A DNA stretch of 64,000 bases from JAZRPG01 sp045649105. GTDB lineage: Bacteria > Bacillota > Clostridia > Oscillospirales > JAAYXM01. Positions 43,978 to 53,441 of this stretch are shown piece after piece. A program made the translations under genes and the position numbers. The notes beneath the pieces are model-generated. The model had not been told where the DNA came from, did no database searches, and was given only the letters and a program-made list of their open reading frames with translations. Within the stretch, counting starts at the first letter, position 1; each line of letters opens with the position of its first letter. The stretch spans positions 1 to 64,000 of the forward strand of contig JAZRPG010000022.1 of the NCBI GenBank assembly GCA_045649105.1, given 5' to 3'.

Positions 43978-43991
43978 ATATATCGATATAT
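43978..43991. promoter_or_regulatory. candidate LysR operator ahead of the alcohol dehydrogenase
   Basis: 14-bp perfect palindrome ATATATCGATATAT, ending 11 bases before the -35 of the downstream promoter, the classic LysR activation position. Its core ATCGAT occurs twice at the LysR promoter (43008-43029). Confidence 0.6.
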
Positions 43992-44002
43992 AATATAAAC
44001 AT

Positions 44003-44031
44003 TTAACAAACGGCAAATCATGTGGTACACT
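44003..44031 (+). promoter_or_regulatory. promoter of the alcohol dehydrogenase
   Basis: TTAACA, 17-bp spacer, TACACT, 45 bases before the ATG. Confidence 0.6.
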
Positions 44032-44075
44032 GTGAACACAGAAACAAAAAACAAATTTGTAACGGAGGAATCATG

Positions 44076-45251
44076 ATGGCAAGATTTACATTACCGAGAG
44101 ACTTATACTACGGAAAGAATTCAATGGAAATCTTAAAGACAATTAAGGGCAAGCGCGCGATTATCGTAGTCGGCGGCGGCTCTATGAAGCGCTTTGGATT
44201 TCTTGACCGTGCAGTTGAGTACTTAGAGAGTGCGGGAATTGAGGTTCGCCTTTTTGAGAATGTTGAGCCGGATCCGTCAGTAGAAACTGTTATGCGCGGC
44301 GCTGAGGCAATGCGTGAGTTTGAGCCGGACTGGATCATTTCCATGGGCGGCGGCTCTCCGATAGATGCTGCAAAGGCAATGTGGGCATTTTATGAGTATC
44401 CGGAAACAACATTTGAGGACCTTATCACTCCGTTTAATTTCCCGGAGCTTCGCCAGAAGGCAAGATTCATTGCAATCCCCTCCACATCAGGAACAGCTAC
44501 GGAGGTTACGGCATTTTCAGTTATCACAGATTACGAAAAGGGTGTCAAGTATCCGCTTGCTGACTATAACATAACACCGGACATCGCGATTGTTGACCCG
44601 GAGCTTGCAGAGACAATGCCGAAGACACTTACGGCGCACACGGGTATGGACGCTCTTACACATGCAATTGAGGCATATGTATCAACGCTCAACTCACCGT
44701 TTACCGACCCGCTCGCACTTAAGGCAATAAAGATGGTCTTTGACTACCTTGAGGCATCGTTTGACGGAGATATGAATGCGCGTGAGCAGATGCACTACGC
44801 ACAGTGCCTTGCAGGAATGGCATTCACAAACGCACTTCTCGGAATAGTCCACTCCATGGCACACAAGACAGGTGCTGCCTTCTCAACAGGCCATATTCCG
44901 CACGGATGTGCAAACGCAATTTACCTGCCCTATGTAATTAAGTACAACGCAAAAGAAGCAAAGGCAAGATATGCGGATATCGCAAGATACATCGGCCTTG
45001 AGGGCGCAAATGACGATGAGCTTTGCACAAAGCTTTGCGAGAAGATTGACAGCTTTAATAAGTACCTCGGAATCCCGAAGACGCTTGCCGAGTTCGGAAT
45101 AAAAGAGGATGAGTTTAAGGAGAAGGTTGCAAAAATTGCTGAGCTCGCAGTCGGCGATGCATGCACAGGTTCAAATCCGAGAAAGATTACTCCTGCCGAG
45201 ATGGAAAAACTGTTCAACTGCATTTACTACGGCGAGGAAGTTAATTTCTAA
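44076..45251 (+). CDS. iron-containing alcohol dehydrogenase
   Basis: 391 residues from ATG 44076 (AACGGAGGA upstream; a second ATG three bases earlier is equivalent). Family motifs: VVGGGSMKRFG, MGGGSPIDAAKAMW (cofactor site) and the iron-binding histidines in TGMDALTHAIEA and HSMAHKTGAAFSTGHIPHG. It interconverts alcohols and aldehydes with NAD(P)H; butanol or ethanol dehydrogenase-like. Sits between a LysR regulator and NfnAB, consistent with a fermentative redox role. Confidence 0.92.
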   Translation: MARFTLPRDLYYGKNSMEILKTIKGKRAIIVVGGGSMKRFGFLDRAVEYLESAGIEVRLFENVEPDPSVETVMRGAEAMREFEPDWIISMGGGSPIDAAKAMWAFYEYPETTFEDLITPFNFPELRQKARFIAIPSTSGTATEVTAFSVITDYEKGVKYPLADYNITPDIAIVDPELAETMPKTLTAHTGMDALTHAIEAYVSTLNSPFTDPLALKAIKMVFDYLEASFDGDMNAREQMHYAQCLAGMAFTNALLGIVHSMAHKTGAAFSTGHIPHGCANAIYLPYVIKYNAKEAKARYADIARYIGLEGANDDELCTKLCEKIDSFNKYLGIPKTLAEFGIKEDEFKEKVAKIAELAVGDACTGSNPRKITPAEMEKLFNCIYYGEEVNF

Positions 45252-45280
45252 TAATACCAATCACCCCCCAAAATATATAA

Positions 45281-45306
45281 TGGGCGGACCGCAATCGGCC
45301 CGCCCA
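45281..45306 (+). terminator. hairpin after the alcohol dehydrogenase
   Basis: 11-pair GC-rich stem with one mismatch and loop CAAT; lacks a T-run, so termination may be partial, allowing readthrough to nfnA. Confidence 0.5.
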
Positions 45307-45410
45307 TTGCGCAGTTATATGCTTATAAAGAAGATAAGCCCAAATACAGAAATATTATGCATGGTGCCGGGGTTTATCGGCTTTTTGTCTACAGAAAGAG
45401 GTAAAGAAAT

Positions 45411-46253
45411 ATGTACAAAATAGTAAAAAAACAGGTGCTTAATCCAACCGTTATGCGTATGGATATTGAAGCTCCGGATGTCGCAAGAAAGGCAGAGCCG
45501 GGGCAGTTTATAATCCTTCGCGCAGATGAGGCAGGAGAGAGAATTCCGCTGACTGTTGCAGATTATGACCGTGAGAGAGGAACGGTCAGCATAATATTCC
45601 AGATAGTCGGAGCAACAACAGAAATTCTTTCGCATAAGAACGAGGGGGATTACATTCCAGATTTTGCAGGTCCGCTCGGAAGGGCAACACACACCGACGG
45701 GCTTAAGACAGTTGCCGTTGTAGGCGGAGGAGTAGGCTCTGCAATTGCATACCCCGTCGCGAAAAAACTGCACAGCCTCGGCGCGCATGTTGATGCTATA
45801 GTGGGATTCCGCTCGCGAGAGCTCGTGATTCTTGAAGATGAGTTCAAGGCCGCAAGCTCTGAGCTTTATGTTATGACAGATGACGGCAGCTACGGTGAAA
45901 AGGGCCTTGTGACCGGGGCACTTGAGCGTTTGATTGAAAGCGGCAGAAAATATGACGAAGTAATAGCAATCGGGCCTCTTGTGATGATGAAATTCGTAAG
46001 CGCACTCACGCGTAAATACGGGATAAAAACCATTGTCAGCATGAACCCGATAATGATAGACGGGACGGGCATGTGCGGCGGCTGCCGCCCCACCGTCAAC
46101 GGTGAAACGAAGTTTGCCTGCGTAGACGGCCCGGAATTCGACGGACACGAGGTCGATTTTGACGAGGCGATAAAGCGCTCGTCAATGTATAGGGATTTTG
46201 AACAGCATGCACGCGAGGAAGCCTGCAGACTTTTTGCAAAGGAGGCGGAATAA
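45411..46253 (+). CDS. NfnA-type FAD/NAD-binding subunit
   Basis: 280 residues. FAD-binding domain with PLTVADYDRERG, NAD-binding part with VVGGGVGSAIAYPVA, and a C-terminal [2Fe-2S] cysteine cluster GTGMCGGCRPTV with FACVDGP. It matches the small subunit (sulfide/dihydroorotate dehydrogenase-like) of the NADH-dependent reduced ferredoxin:NADP oxidoreductase. GTAAAG-rich site precedes the ATG. Its partner NfnB overlaps or nearly touches (2 bases apart). Confidence 0.88.
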   Translation: MYKIVKKQVLNPTVMRMDIEAPDVARKAEPGQFIILRADEAGERIPLTVADYDRERGTVSIIFQIVGATTEILSHKNEGDYIPDFAGPLGRATHTDGLKTVAVVGGGVGSAIAYPVAKKLHSLGAHVDAIVGFRSRELVILEDEFKAASSELYVMTDDGSYGEKGLVTGALERLIESGRKYDEVIAIGPLVMMKFVSALTRKYGIKTIVSMNPIMIDGTGMCGGCRPTVNGETKFACVDGPEFDGHEVDFDEAIKRSSMYRDFEQHAREEACRLFAKEAE

Positions 46254-46255
46254 AA

Positions 46256-47641
46256 ATGCCCAATATGTCTATGAAGAAAAACGAAATGCCGCAGCAGGCG
46301 CCCGAGGTACGCAATAAAAACTTCCTTGAGGTTGCGCTCGGCTACAGCCCGGAGCAGGCGATAGACGAGGCAAAACGCTGTCTCGGGTGCAAGACCCGCC
46401 CGTGCGTCGGCGGGTGCCCCGTTGCGGTTGATATTCCTGAATTTATAGCAAAGGTCGCAGAAGGTGACTTTTCGGCGGCATATGATATTATATCAAAGTC
46501 CAACGCGCTTCCTGCCGTGTGCGGCAGAGTATGCCCGCAGGAGACGCAGTGTGAATCAAAATGCGTTCGCGGCATCAAGGGCGAGCCTGTTGCAATCGGA
46601 AGGCTTGAGCGGTTTGTCGCAGACTGGCACAACGCGAATGCATCAGACGTTCCCAAGGCACCTGAGAAAAACGGGCGCCGCGTCGCCGTTGTAGGCTCCG
46701 GCCCGTCGGGACTTGCCTGTGCAGGTACGCTTGCAAGGCTCGGCTACAGCGTAACGGTGTTTGAAGCGCTGCATGTTGCAGGCGGCGTTCTGACTTACGG
46801 AATACCTGAGTTCCGTCTCCCGAAGGCTGTTGTCCGCCGCGAGATTTCAATATTAAAGGAGCTCGGCGTAGAGATAAGGACAAACACAATAATCGGAAAG
46901 ACATTCTCTGTTGACGAGCTGCTTGACGGCGAGTATGACGCGGTATTTATCGGCTCGGGAGCAGGACTTCCCGTATTTATGAAGATACCGGGCGAGAATC
47001 TGAACGGCGTTTACTCTGCGAATGAGTTTCTTACCCGTATAAATCTTATGGAGGCGTACAGGGAGAATCCGGCAACACCCGTGATGCATGCCAAACGCGT
47101 TGCCGTTGTCGGCGGCGGAAATGTTGCAATGGATGCGGCGCGCTCGGCAAAGCGCATAGGTGCCGATGTAACGATAGTATACCGCCGGACGGAGAATGAG
47201 CTTCCGGCAAGACATGAGGAGATTGAGCATGCTCGCGAAGAGGGCATTGAGTTTAAGCTTCTCACAAGTCCGCTTGAGATTGAGGGTGACGACAAGGGCT
47301 GGGTTTGCAATATGCGCTGTCAGGAAATGCGCCTTTCCGAGCCCGATGCCTCAGGCCGTGCGCGCCCTGTCCCCGTTGAGGGAAGCGAGTTTGACCTTCC
47401 GTGCGATTCGGTTATAATGGCTATAGGAACATCTCCGAATCCGCTTATAAAATCCACCACATCAGGCCTTGACACCGAGCGCTGGGGCGGAATAATAGCG
47501 GATGAGGCAGGAGCCACCTCGCGCGCCCGTGTCTGGGCGGGCGGCGATGCCGTTACAGGCGCGGCTACTGTAATTCTTGCTATGGGAGCGGGAAAAGCCG
47601 CGGCATTTGATATTGATAAAAAACTCAGTCAGGAGGTTTAG
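46256..47641 (+). CDS. NfnB/GltA-type NADPH-binding subunit
   Basis: 461 residues. N-terminal [4Fe-4S] cysteine motifs CLGCKTRPCVGGCP and CGRVCPQETQCESKC, then two nucleotide-binding folds with VVGSGPSGLACA and VVGGGNVAMDAA. With NfnA it forms the flavin-based bifurcating transhydrogenase that couples ferredoxin and NADH to NADP reduction. Only GltA-like, not glutamate synthase itself. Followed 2 bases later by Rex. Confidence 0.88.
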   Translation: MPNMSMKKNEMPQQAPEVRNKNFLEVALGYSPEQAIDEAKRCLGCKTRPCVGGCPVAVDIPEFIAKVAEGDFSAAYDIISKSNALPAVCGRVCPQETQCESKCVRGIKGEPVAIGRLERFVADWHNANASDVPKAPEKNGRRVAVVGSGPSGLACAGTLARLGYSVTVFEALHVAGGVLTYGIPEFRLPKAVVRREISILKELGVEIRTNTIIGKTFSVDELLDGEYDAVFIGSGAGLPVFMKIPGENLNGVYSANEFLTRINLMEAYRENPATPVMHAKRVAVVGGGNVAMDAARSAKRIGADVTIVYRRTENELPARHEEIEHAREEGIEFKLLTSPLEIEGDDKGWVCNMRCQEMRLSEPDASGRARPVPVEGSEFDLPCDSVIMAIGTSPNPLIKSTTSGLDTERWGGIIADEAGATSRARVWAGGDAVTGAATVILAMGAGKAAAFDIDKKLSQEV

Positions 47642-47643
47642 CC

Positions 47644-48264
47644 GTGGCACTTGATGGAATCTCAAAGTCCACACTGCAGCGCTTGCCGTCATATCTGCGA
47701 TATTTACAGTCGCTCGGGTGTGATGAAAATGCGAATATATCCGCAACAGCGATTGCAGCTGCGCTGGGTCTTAATGAGGTGCAGGTGCGTAAGGATATCG
47801 CTTCTGTGGCTTCTGCGGGAAAGCCTCGTGTCGGATATAACGTGCTGGGTCTTATAAGCCAGCTTGAGGTGTTTCTCGGATATGACAATGCGCGTGATGC
47901 GGTGATTGTAGGAGCAGGAAAGCTCGGCTGTGCGCTTATGGAGTACGGCGGATTTTCGAGCTACGGAATAAATATTGTTGCCGCATTTGATAAAAATCCT
48001 GAGGTGGTATCCTGCAAAAAGAATATATTCCATATAAATGACATGCCCGATTTATGCAGGCAGAAGGATATAAAAATCGGGATTATCACTGTCCCTGCCG
48101 CAAATGCACAGGAGGCGTGTGATATGCTTGTGTCAAGCGGGGTTCTCGCAATATGGAACTTTGCGCCGTCACATATAACGGTTCCTGAGGGTGTGCTCGT
48201 CCAGAACGAAAATATGGCGGCGTCACTCGCGATTTTGTCAAATCATCTTTCAAAAAGAATATAG
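47644..48264 (+). CDS. rex: redox-sensing repressor Rex
   Basis: 206 residues. N-terminal winged-helix (QVRKDIA motif near residue 47) and a Rossmann domain with VIVGAGKLGCAL near residue 85. Rex senses NADH/NAD and represses fermentation and NADH-using genes. The start is GTG with AGGAGG 9 bases upstream; it is cotranscribed with nfnAB, so it probably autoregulates this operon, but no clear Rex box was seen. Confidence 0.93.
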   Translation: MALDGISKSTLQRLPSYLRYLQSLGCDENANISATAIAAALGLNEVQVRKDIASVASAGKPRVGYNVLGLISQLEVFLGYDNARDAVIVGAGKLGCALMEYGGFSSYGINIVAAFDKNPEVVSCKKNIFHINDMPDLCRQKDIKIGIITVPAANAQEACDMLVSSGVLAIWNFAPSHITVPEGVLVQNENMAASLAILSNHLSKRI

Positions 48265-48274
48265 GATAAAAGAG

Positions 48275-48324
48275 AAAAGCTAACCTTTTTCTGACAAATA
48301 AGTCGGATTAGGTTAGCTTTTTTA
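48275..48324. terminator. terminator between rex and the amino-acid ABC operon
   Basis: AAAAGCTAACC/GGTTAGCTTTT outer stem with a weaker inner helix; T-rich on both strands, shared by convergent genes. Confidence 0.75.
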
Positions 48325-48351
48325 GTTATATAAAAATATATTGCTGTTTTC

Positions 48352-49137
48352 TCAGCCTTCCTCAAAGTTTCCGAGGAAAGCGGAAATGCGCTCATTTTGC
48401 CTGTTTGAAAAGACCTCATCGGGTGTCCCGTCGGCAATTATGTTGCCGCTGTCCATGAATATCACACGGTCAGAAACATCGCGTGCGAATTTCATTTCAT
48501 GCGTGACGATTACCATTGTCATGCGCATCTTGGCAAGCTCGCGTATTACCTTAAGAACTTCAAGCGTAAGCTCCGGGTCGAGCGCGCTTGTAGGCTCGTC
48601 AAAGAAGAGTACTTTCGGCGCAAGCGCAAGTGCGCGCGCAATCGCAACGCGCTGCTGCTGCCCTCCGGACAGCTCGCATGGGTAGCTTCCTACCTTTTCT
48701 GAAAGTCCGACGCGCTCAAGAAGCTGGAGCGCATTGTTCTCGATTTCGTCTGTTATCCGGTGCTTGTTTTTCTTATAGTCGCTGCGCTTTTTTGCAAGAA
48801 GCTTCGGTGCGAGCGTGACATTGTCAAGAACATTGTACTGCGGGAAAAGGTTAAAGGACTGAAAAACAAGGCCGCAGTTTAATTGCCAGCGGCGGCGGGA
48901 CTCTGCGGTGGGCTTTTCGCCTGACTCGGAATCGAAAACGACATCTCCGTCTATGACTATTTTGCCTGCGCTCGGAGTCTCGAGCGCATTTATACAGCGC
49001 AGAAGCGTCGTTTTTCCGCTGCCGGACGAGCCGATTACGGACAAAACCTCGCCCTCGGAAAGGTTAAAGCTTACGCCGCTGAGGACTTCGTTTTTGCCAA
49101 AGCTCTTATGAAGTTTTTGAACTTCTAAAATAGCCAT
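48352..49137 (-). CDS. polar amino-acid ABC transporter ATPase
   Basis: 261 residues. Walker A GSSGSGKTT, signature LSGGQQQRVAIARA, Walker B VLFFDEPTSALD. GlnQ-type ATPase that energises import with the permease immediately upstream (49141-49788; 3 bases apart) and the binding protein at 49804. Substrate class polar amino acids, exact one unknown. Confidence 0.93.
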   Translation of the reverse strand: MAILEVQKLHKSFGKNEVLSGVSFNLSEGEVLSVIGSSGSGKTTLLRCINALETPSAGKIVIDGDVVFDSESGEKPTAESRRRWQLNCGLVFQSFNLFPQYNVLDNVTLAPKLLAKKRSDYKKNKHRITDEIENNALQLLERVGLSEKVGSYPCELSGGQQQRVAIARALALAPKVLFFDEPTSALDPELTLEVLKVIRELAKMRMTMVIVTHEMKFARDVSDRVIFMDSGNIIADGTPDEVFSNRQNERISAFLGNFEEG

Positions 49138-49140
49138 AAT

Positions 49141-49788
49141 TTAACCCCTGTAATAGTTGAGTTTCTTTTCCATAAAGCCGAAGAGAATCGTGAGAATACC
49201 GGTAAAGGCAAGGAAGTAAAGCGCCGTTGAAAACAGCGGCCAAATCATACCCTGCTTGGTAAAGCGTTCTGCGCACATTATAATTTCCGTAACAGCTACA
49301 ACGCGCGCAAGAGAGGTGTCTTTTACGAGGGTTATAATCTCGTTCCCCATAGGCGCCGTAATGCGCTTTATTACCTGGAAAAGGACGATTTTTGAGAACA
49401 CCTGCGCCTTTGTCATGCCGAGGACCTGACCGGCTTCGTACTGACCCTTGGGTATGCTCTCTATTCCGCCGCGGTATATCTCGGAGAAATACGCCGCATA
49501 GTTTATTATAAACGCGATAAGTACTGCCGTTATGCGTGAGCGGAGCGGCATATCAAAAAGAAGCCCCGGTGCATATAAGACAATACAAACCTGGAGCATC
49601 AGGGGCGTACCCCTGATGACCCAGACAAATGTTCGTGTAAGCCACCGCAGCGGACGGAATTTCGTCATCGACCCGAACGTGATAATGAGCCCGACCGGAA
49701 GCGCTGCAAGCAGTGTTACAAAAAATATTATACAGTTTACGCCAAACCCGTCAAACAGAGAGTTTACAACGAGCTCAAAGGTTGTCAT
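49141..49788 (-). CDS. polar amino-acid ABC transporter permease
   Basis: 215 residues, five transmembrane segments, with the ABC permease EAA-type loop EAGQVLGMTKAQVFSKIVLF (near 135-155). Probable dimer in the membrane, works with the adjacent ATPase and binding protein. Confidence 0.9.
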   Translation of the reverse strand: MTTFELVVNSLFDGFGVNCIIFFVTLLAALPVGLIITFGSMTKFRPLRWLTRTFVWVIRGTPLMLQVCIVLYAPGLLFDMPLRSRITAVLIAFIINYAAYFSEIYRGGIESIPKGQYEAGQVLGMTKAQVFSKIVLFQVIKRITAPMGNEIITLVKDTSLARVVAVTEIIMCAERFTKQGMIWPLFSTALYFLAFTGILTILFGFMEKKLNYYRG

Positions 49789-49803
49789 ACCGAAAAATCC
49801 GCC

Positions 49804-50643
49804 TTACTCTTTGATTAAAAGTGAATCAAGCTTATATTTCTTTGCGATTACTTCGAGTGTGCCGTCAGACATAAGCTCTTCGATTGTGTTGTTTACAACA
49901 GTTGCCATGTCGCTGCCCTTGCGGAAAGCAATTCCGTACTGCTCAGGTGAGAACTCCTTTGACTCAACGACAACGAGGTCCTCAAAGTCTGTGCCCTCGC
50001 CGATTGAGCCGATGGAGAGAACATAGTCAACGATTGCGATGTCTGCTGTACCCGATGCAACATCCATAAGTGCGTTTGCCTGTGCAGCGACTGCTGTGAA
50101 TGCAACATCCTTAAAGAACTCATTCTCAAGTGCAAGTGTCTCGCCTGCAGAGCCCTGCTCAGCGACAACGCTTGCGCCGAGAACGCCCTCAGAATACTTC
50201 TCGAGGTTTTCCTTCTTAACGACCATTACCTGCTTGTTTTCCATATACGGAACAGAGATTTCCATGTTTGCACGGCGCTCGTCTGTGATTGTCATGCCGT
50301 TCCAGATGCAGTCAATGTTCTTTGAGTTGAGCTCAACCTCTTTGGAATCCCAGTTGATTTCGATGAGCTTCGGTGTTACGCCGATTTTCTCGCAGACAGC
50401 TTTTGCAAACTCTGTTTCAAAGCCGACGAGAGTGTTTGTGTCGTCATAGTAGTTCATCGGTGCAAACAGAGTCATACCGATTACCATTTCGCCTTTGCCT
50501 GTGATGTAGTCTGCATCAGAAGCAATGACATTGTCGCTTGTGTCGGAAAGGATATCCTCGCCGTTGTTTACGTCGTTTGTGCAGCCTGCAAACAGGACAA
50601 GCAGCATCATTGTTGCCATGATAAGTGCAATAATTCTTTTCAT
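49804..50643 (-). CDS. amino-acid ABC substrate-binding lipoprotein
   Basis: 279 residues. Signal peptide with lipobox LFAGC (Cys21), then a periplasmic-binding fold (SBP_bac_3) with EMVIGMTLFAPMNYYDD and VGFETEFAKAV. First gene of the importer operon; promoter at 50687-50715. Confidence 0.92.
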   Translation of the reverse strand: MKRIIALIMATMMLLVLFAGCTNDVNNGEDILSDTSDNVIASDADYITGKGEMVIGMTLFAPMNYYDDTNTLVGFETEFAKAVCEKIGVTPKLIEINWDSKEVELNSKNIDCIWNGMTITDERRANMEISVPYMENKQVMVVKKENLEKYSEGVLGASVVAEQGSAGETLALENEFFKDVAFTAVAAQANALMDVASGTADIAIVDYVLSIGSIGEGTDFEDLVVVESKEFSPEQYGIAFRKGSDMATVVNNTIEELMSDGTLEVIAKKYKLDSLLIKE

Positions 50644-50686
50644 TTTTTGTGCCTCCCAAATAAATTTAGTTTTTTAGTGTAACACT

Positions 50687-50715
50687 ATTATAGCACATCG
50701 CTTTATCATTGTAAA
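50687..50715 (-). promoter_or_regulatory. promoter of the amino-acid ABC operon
   Basis: TTTACA, 17-bp spacer, TATAAT on the minus strand, 44 bases before the ATG. Confidence 0.75.
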
Positions 50716-50734
50716 GTAAAAAAATATTTTTTCT

Positions 50735-50769
50735 AAAAAATGCTCCCCGAGAGGATTTCTCAGGGAGCA
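50735..50769 (-). terminator. terminator of the pot operon
   Basis: GCTCCC.../...GGGAGC stem, T-run (TTTTTT) downstream on the minus strand; 14 bases after the potD stop. Confidence 0.8.
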
Positions 50770-50782
50770 GAAAAGTCTTATA

Positions 50783-51817
50783 TTACATACCGATTGAGGT
50801 TTTAATTTCAGTCCAGACCTTGTCATAAATGCGTGTTTTGTCGCCGAGTGAGGAGAAAATCTCAAGGTCATGCTTTGAGGTGTCGGGATAAGCTGTCGGG
50901 TCGTTTCCTGCCTCGCCCATGAGTGCGCGAGCCTCAGTAGACGGCGATGAATAGCCGATGTAAAGCGCATTTGAAGCGGCTATATCGGGGCGGCACATGA
51001 AGTCAATAAACTTCTCGGCACCGGATTTGTTCTTTGCGTTTTTCGGGATACACATCGCGTCGAAAAAGATGTTTGAGCCTTCCTTGGGGATTACATACTC
51101 AAGGTCGGGGTTTTCCGACTTGCAGTATACCGCGTCCCCTGCCCAGACAAGAGCGAGAGCTGCCTCGCCGCCTATCATTTTGTCCTTGACCTCGTCGACG
51201 ACATAGTTTAAAACGAGCGGGCTCTGGGCGATAAGCTTATCCTTTGCCTTTGCAAGAGGCTCCTCGCCCGATTCGTTGAGGCTGTAGCCGAGGTATTTAA
51301 GCGTGATTCCGATAGCGTCGCGCTGGCTGTTCATCATTATAATGCTGTTTTTGTACTGCTCATCCCAGAGAGAGCCCCAGCTTGTTATTTCGCCGTTTAC
51401 CATTGTTTTGTTATAGAGAATGCCGACTGTTCCCCATGTATACGGAACGGAATATTTGTTGTCCGGGTCGTAGGAGAGGTTCTTGAACTCGCCGTCTATG
51501 CACTCGTAATTCGGAACATTTGCAAAATCAATCTCAGCAAGCATATCCTCATCAATAAGGCGCTCAATCATGTAATCGGACGGAACAAGCACATCATAGT
51601 TGTTGTTTGTGTTTTTAAGCTTTGTATACATATCTTCGTTTGTCTCGAACATTTCGTATACAACGCGAATGCCTGTTTCTTCCTCGAACTTCTCGATGGT
51701 GTCCTCGGCGATGTAGTCGCCCCAGTTGTAGACGGTAATTATCTCCTGGCTGTTGTCGCAGGAGGCCAGCGCAAATGTCATGCACAGAGCGATAATTGCA
51801 AGCAGAAGTTTTTTCAT
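50783..51817 (-). CDS. potD: polyamine ABC substrate-binding lipoprotein
   Basis: 344 residues. Lipobox LASC (Cys20), then an SBP_bac_8 fold with VYNWGDYIAEDTIEKFEEETG, the PotD family start. Binds spermidine/putrescine outside the membrane. Its start overlaps the potC stop by 4 bases. Confidence 0.93.
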   Translation of the reverse strand: MKKLLLAIIALCMTFALASCDNSQEIITVYNWGDYIAEDTIEKFEEETGIRVVYEMFETNEDMYTKLKNTNNNYDVLVPSDYMIERLIDEDMLAEIDFANVPNYECIDGEFKNLSYDPDNKYSVPYTWGTVGILYNKTMVNGEITSWGSLWDEQYKNSIIMMNSQRDAIGITLKYLGYSLNESGEEPLAKAKDKLIAQSPLVLNYVVDEVKDKMIGGEAALALVWAGDAVYCKSENPDLEYVIPKEGSNIFFDAMCIPKNAKNKSGAEKFIDFMCRPDIAASNALYIGYSSPSTEARALMGEAGNDPTAYPDTSKHDLEIFSSLGDKTRIYDKVWTEIKTSIGM

Positions 51818-52611
51818 ATTCGTGTTCCCTCTTTTTTCAGTTTTTTATCTTTTTTTGCGGCGCTTGCGTTAACTACAATGAGAAGTATGAGTATTGCAGT
51901 GAACATGAGCGTCGAAAGAGCATTTATCTTGGGGTTTATTCCGCGTTTTGCCATTGTATATATAGTTATTGAAAGATTGCTGACGCCGTTGCCCGTAGTG
52001 AAGAAGCTGATAATAAAATCGTCAATCGACATCGTGAGTGACAAAAGAAAGCCTGTGCCGATTCCGGGAAGAAGCTCAGGAATCGTAATCTTCCGGAATG
52101 CCTGCCACGGGGTACAGCCGAGGTCCTGTGCCGCGTCTGAAAGGCTTCCGTCAAGCTGGCGGACCTTGGGGAGAACCGAAAGAATTACATACGGGATACA
52201 GAATGTTACATGGCTTAAAAGCATTGTAAAAAATCCGAAATTCAGCTTTAAGAGAGTAAAAAGGAGCATGAGTGACACGCCTGTTACGATTTCGGCATTG
52301 AGCATCGGGATATATGCGACGGACAGAACAAAGGTGTTTGCCGCGCTCTTTCTTCCGCCGAGGCCGTATGCCGCGCACGAGCCGATTATTGTGGCAATCA
52401 CGGCTGCGAGAACGCCGCACAGTAAGGTTGTTGAAAGTGAGCTCATAATAACCCTGTCGGAAAAGAGCTCGGTATACCATTTAAAGGTAAATCCGTTCCA
52501 TACGGCGCGGCTCTTTGAGTTGTTAAACGAGTACACCATAAGAACTATTATCGGCGCATACAGAAAGAGAAGGACGAGGCCGATATATGTCTTTTCAAGC
52601 TTTTTTCTCAT
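51814..52611 (-). CDS. potC: polyamine ABC permease PotC
   Basis: 265 residues, about six transmembrane segments with the permease loop DAAQDLGCTPWQAFRKITIPEL (near 165-186). Partners with PotB; overlaps it by 4 bases. Confidence 0.92.
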   Translation of the reverse strand: MRKKLEKTYIGLVLLFLYAPIIVLMVYSFNNSKSRAVWNGFTFKWYTELFSDRVIMSSLSTTLLCGVLAAVIATIIGSCAAYGLGGRKSAANTFVLSVAYIPMLNAEIVTGVSLMLLFTLLKLNFGFFTMLLSHVTFCIPYVILSVLPKVRQLDGSLSDAAQDLGCTPWQAFRKITIPELLPGIGTGFLLSLTMSIDDFIISFFTTGNGVSNLSITIYTMAKRGINPKINALSTLMFTAILILLIVVNASAAKKDKKLKKEGTRI

Positions 52612-53441
52612 AAAAACCGCCCCCCGCTTCCGCTGTTTTTCTCCACATCGCCTTTATTTATAAAGTACATAAAGGAAAGTACAACGAGCATGACAAGAAG
52701 GCTTATGACAGAGCCGAAGTGCCAGTCGTTCACCACGCGGTACTGCTGCTCTATGACATCGCCGATGAGAGGGACCTTGCCTCCGCCCATAAGCTGTGAT
52801 ATTACAAAGGTTGTAACGCCGGGGACAAAAACCATCGCAATCCCGGAAAGAACACCGGGGACGGAAAACGGAAGCGTTACTTTAAAAAATGCCTGTATAC
52901 TGTTTGCGCCGAGGTCATGCGCCGCCTCAAGCAGGCTGTTGTCAAGCTTTAAGAGCGTTATATATATAGGCATAATCATAAACGGCAGGAAGTTATAAAC
53001 CGTGCCGAGGACAACCGCGCCTTCGTTATACAGAAACTGAATTTTCCCGAGCCCCAGCTTCTGAAGCAGAGAATTCACAAGTCCGGTGTTCTCAAGGATT
53101 GAGAGCCAGGAATATGTGCGAAGCAAGAAGTTCATCCACATGGGAAGCATTATAAGAACTATTATAATGAGCTTCGCCCGGGACTTGCTCCTTGCGAGAA
53201 TGTATGCAACGGGATAGCCGCAGAGAATGCAGACTACAGTCGACAAAATAGCAATCTTAAAGCTTCTCGCAAGTACGCCGAGATACATCGGGTCGGTAAA
53301 TCTGCTGAAGTTTTCAAAGGAAAGGGTGACTCCTGCGTCGGACTGCATCGTGAAGGCAAAGTATACGACCATTGCAAGCGGAAACAGCACGAAAACCAGC
53401 GTCCAGACATAGAGCGGTATCAAAAAAGCAGCTCTTTTCAA
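52608..53441 (-). CDS. potB: polyamine ABC permease PotB
   Basis: 277 residues, about six transmembrane segments and the loop EAAHDLGANSIQAFFKVTLP. Overlaps potA by 4 bases, showing a tightly coupled operon. Confidence 0.92.
   Translation of the reverse strand: MKRAAFLIPLYVWTLVFVLFPLAMVVYFAFTMQSDAGVTLSFENFSRFTDPMYLGVLARSFKIAILSTVVCILCGYPVAYILARSKSRAKLIIIVLIMLPMWMNFLLRTYSWLSILENTGLVNSLLQKLGLGKIQFLYNEGAVVLGTVYNFLPFMIMPIYITLLKLDNSLLEAAHDLGANSIQAFFKVTLPFSVPGVLSGIAMVFVPGVTTFVISQLMGGGKVPLIGDVIEQQYRVVNDWHFGSVISLLVMLVVLSFMYFINKGDVEKNSGSGGRFL

Noticed and set aside
43990..44010. Possible Rex box ahead of the alcohol dehydrogenase
   Set aside because: Only one half (TTTAACAAA) is present, with no matching left half.
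51878..52663. 261-residue plus-strand frame
   Set aside because: Antisense shadow of potC.
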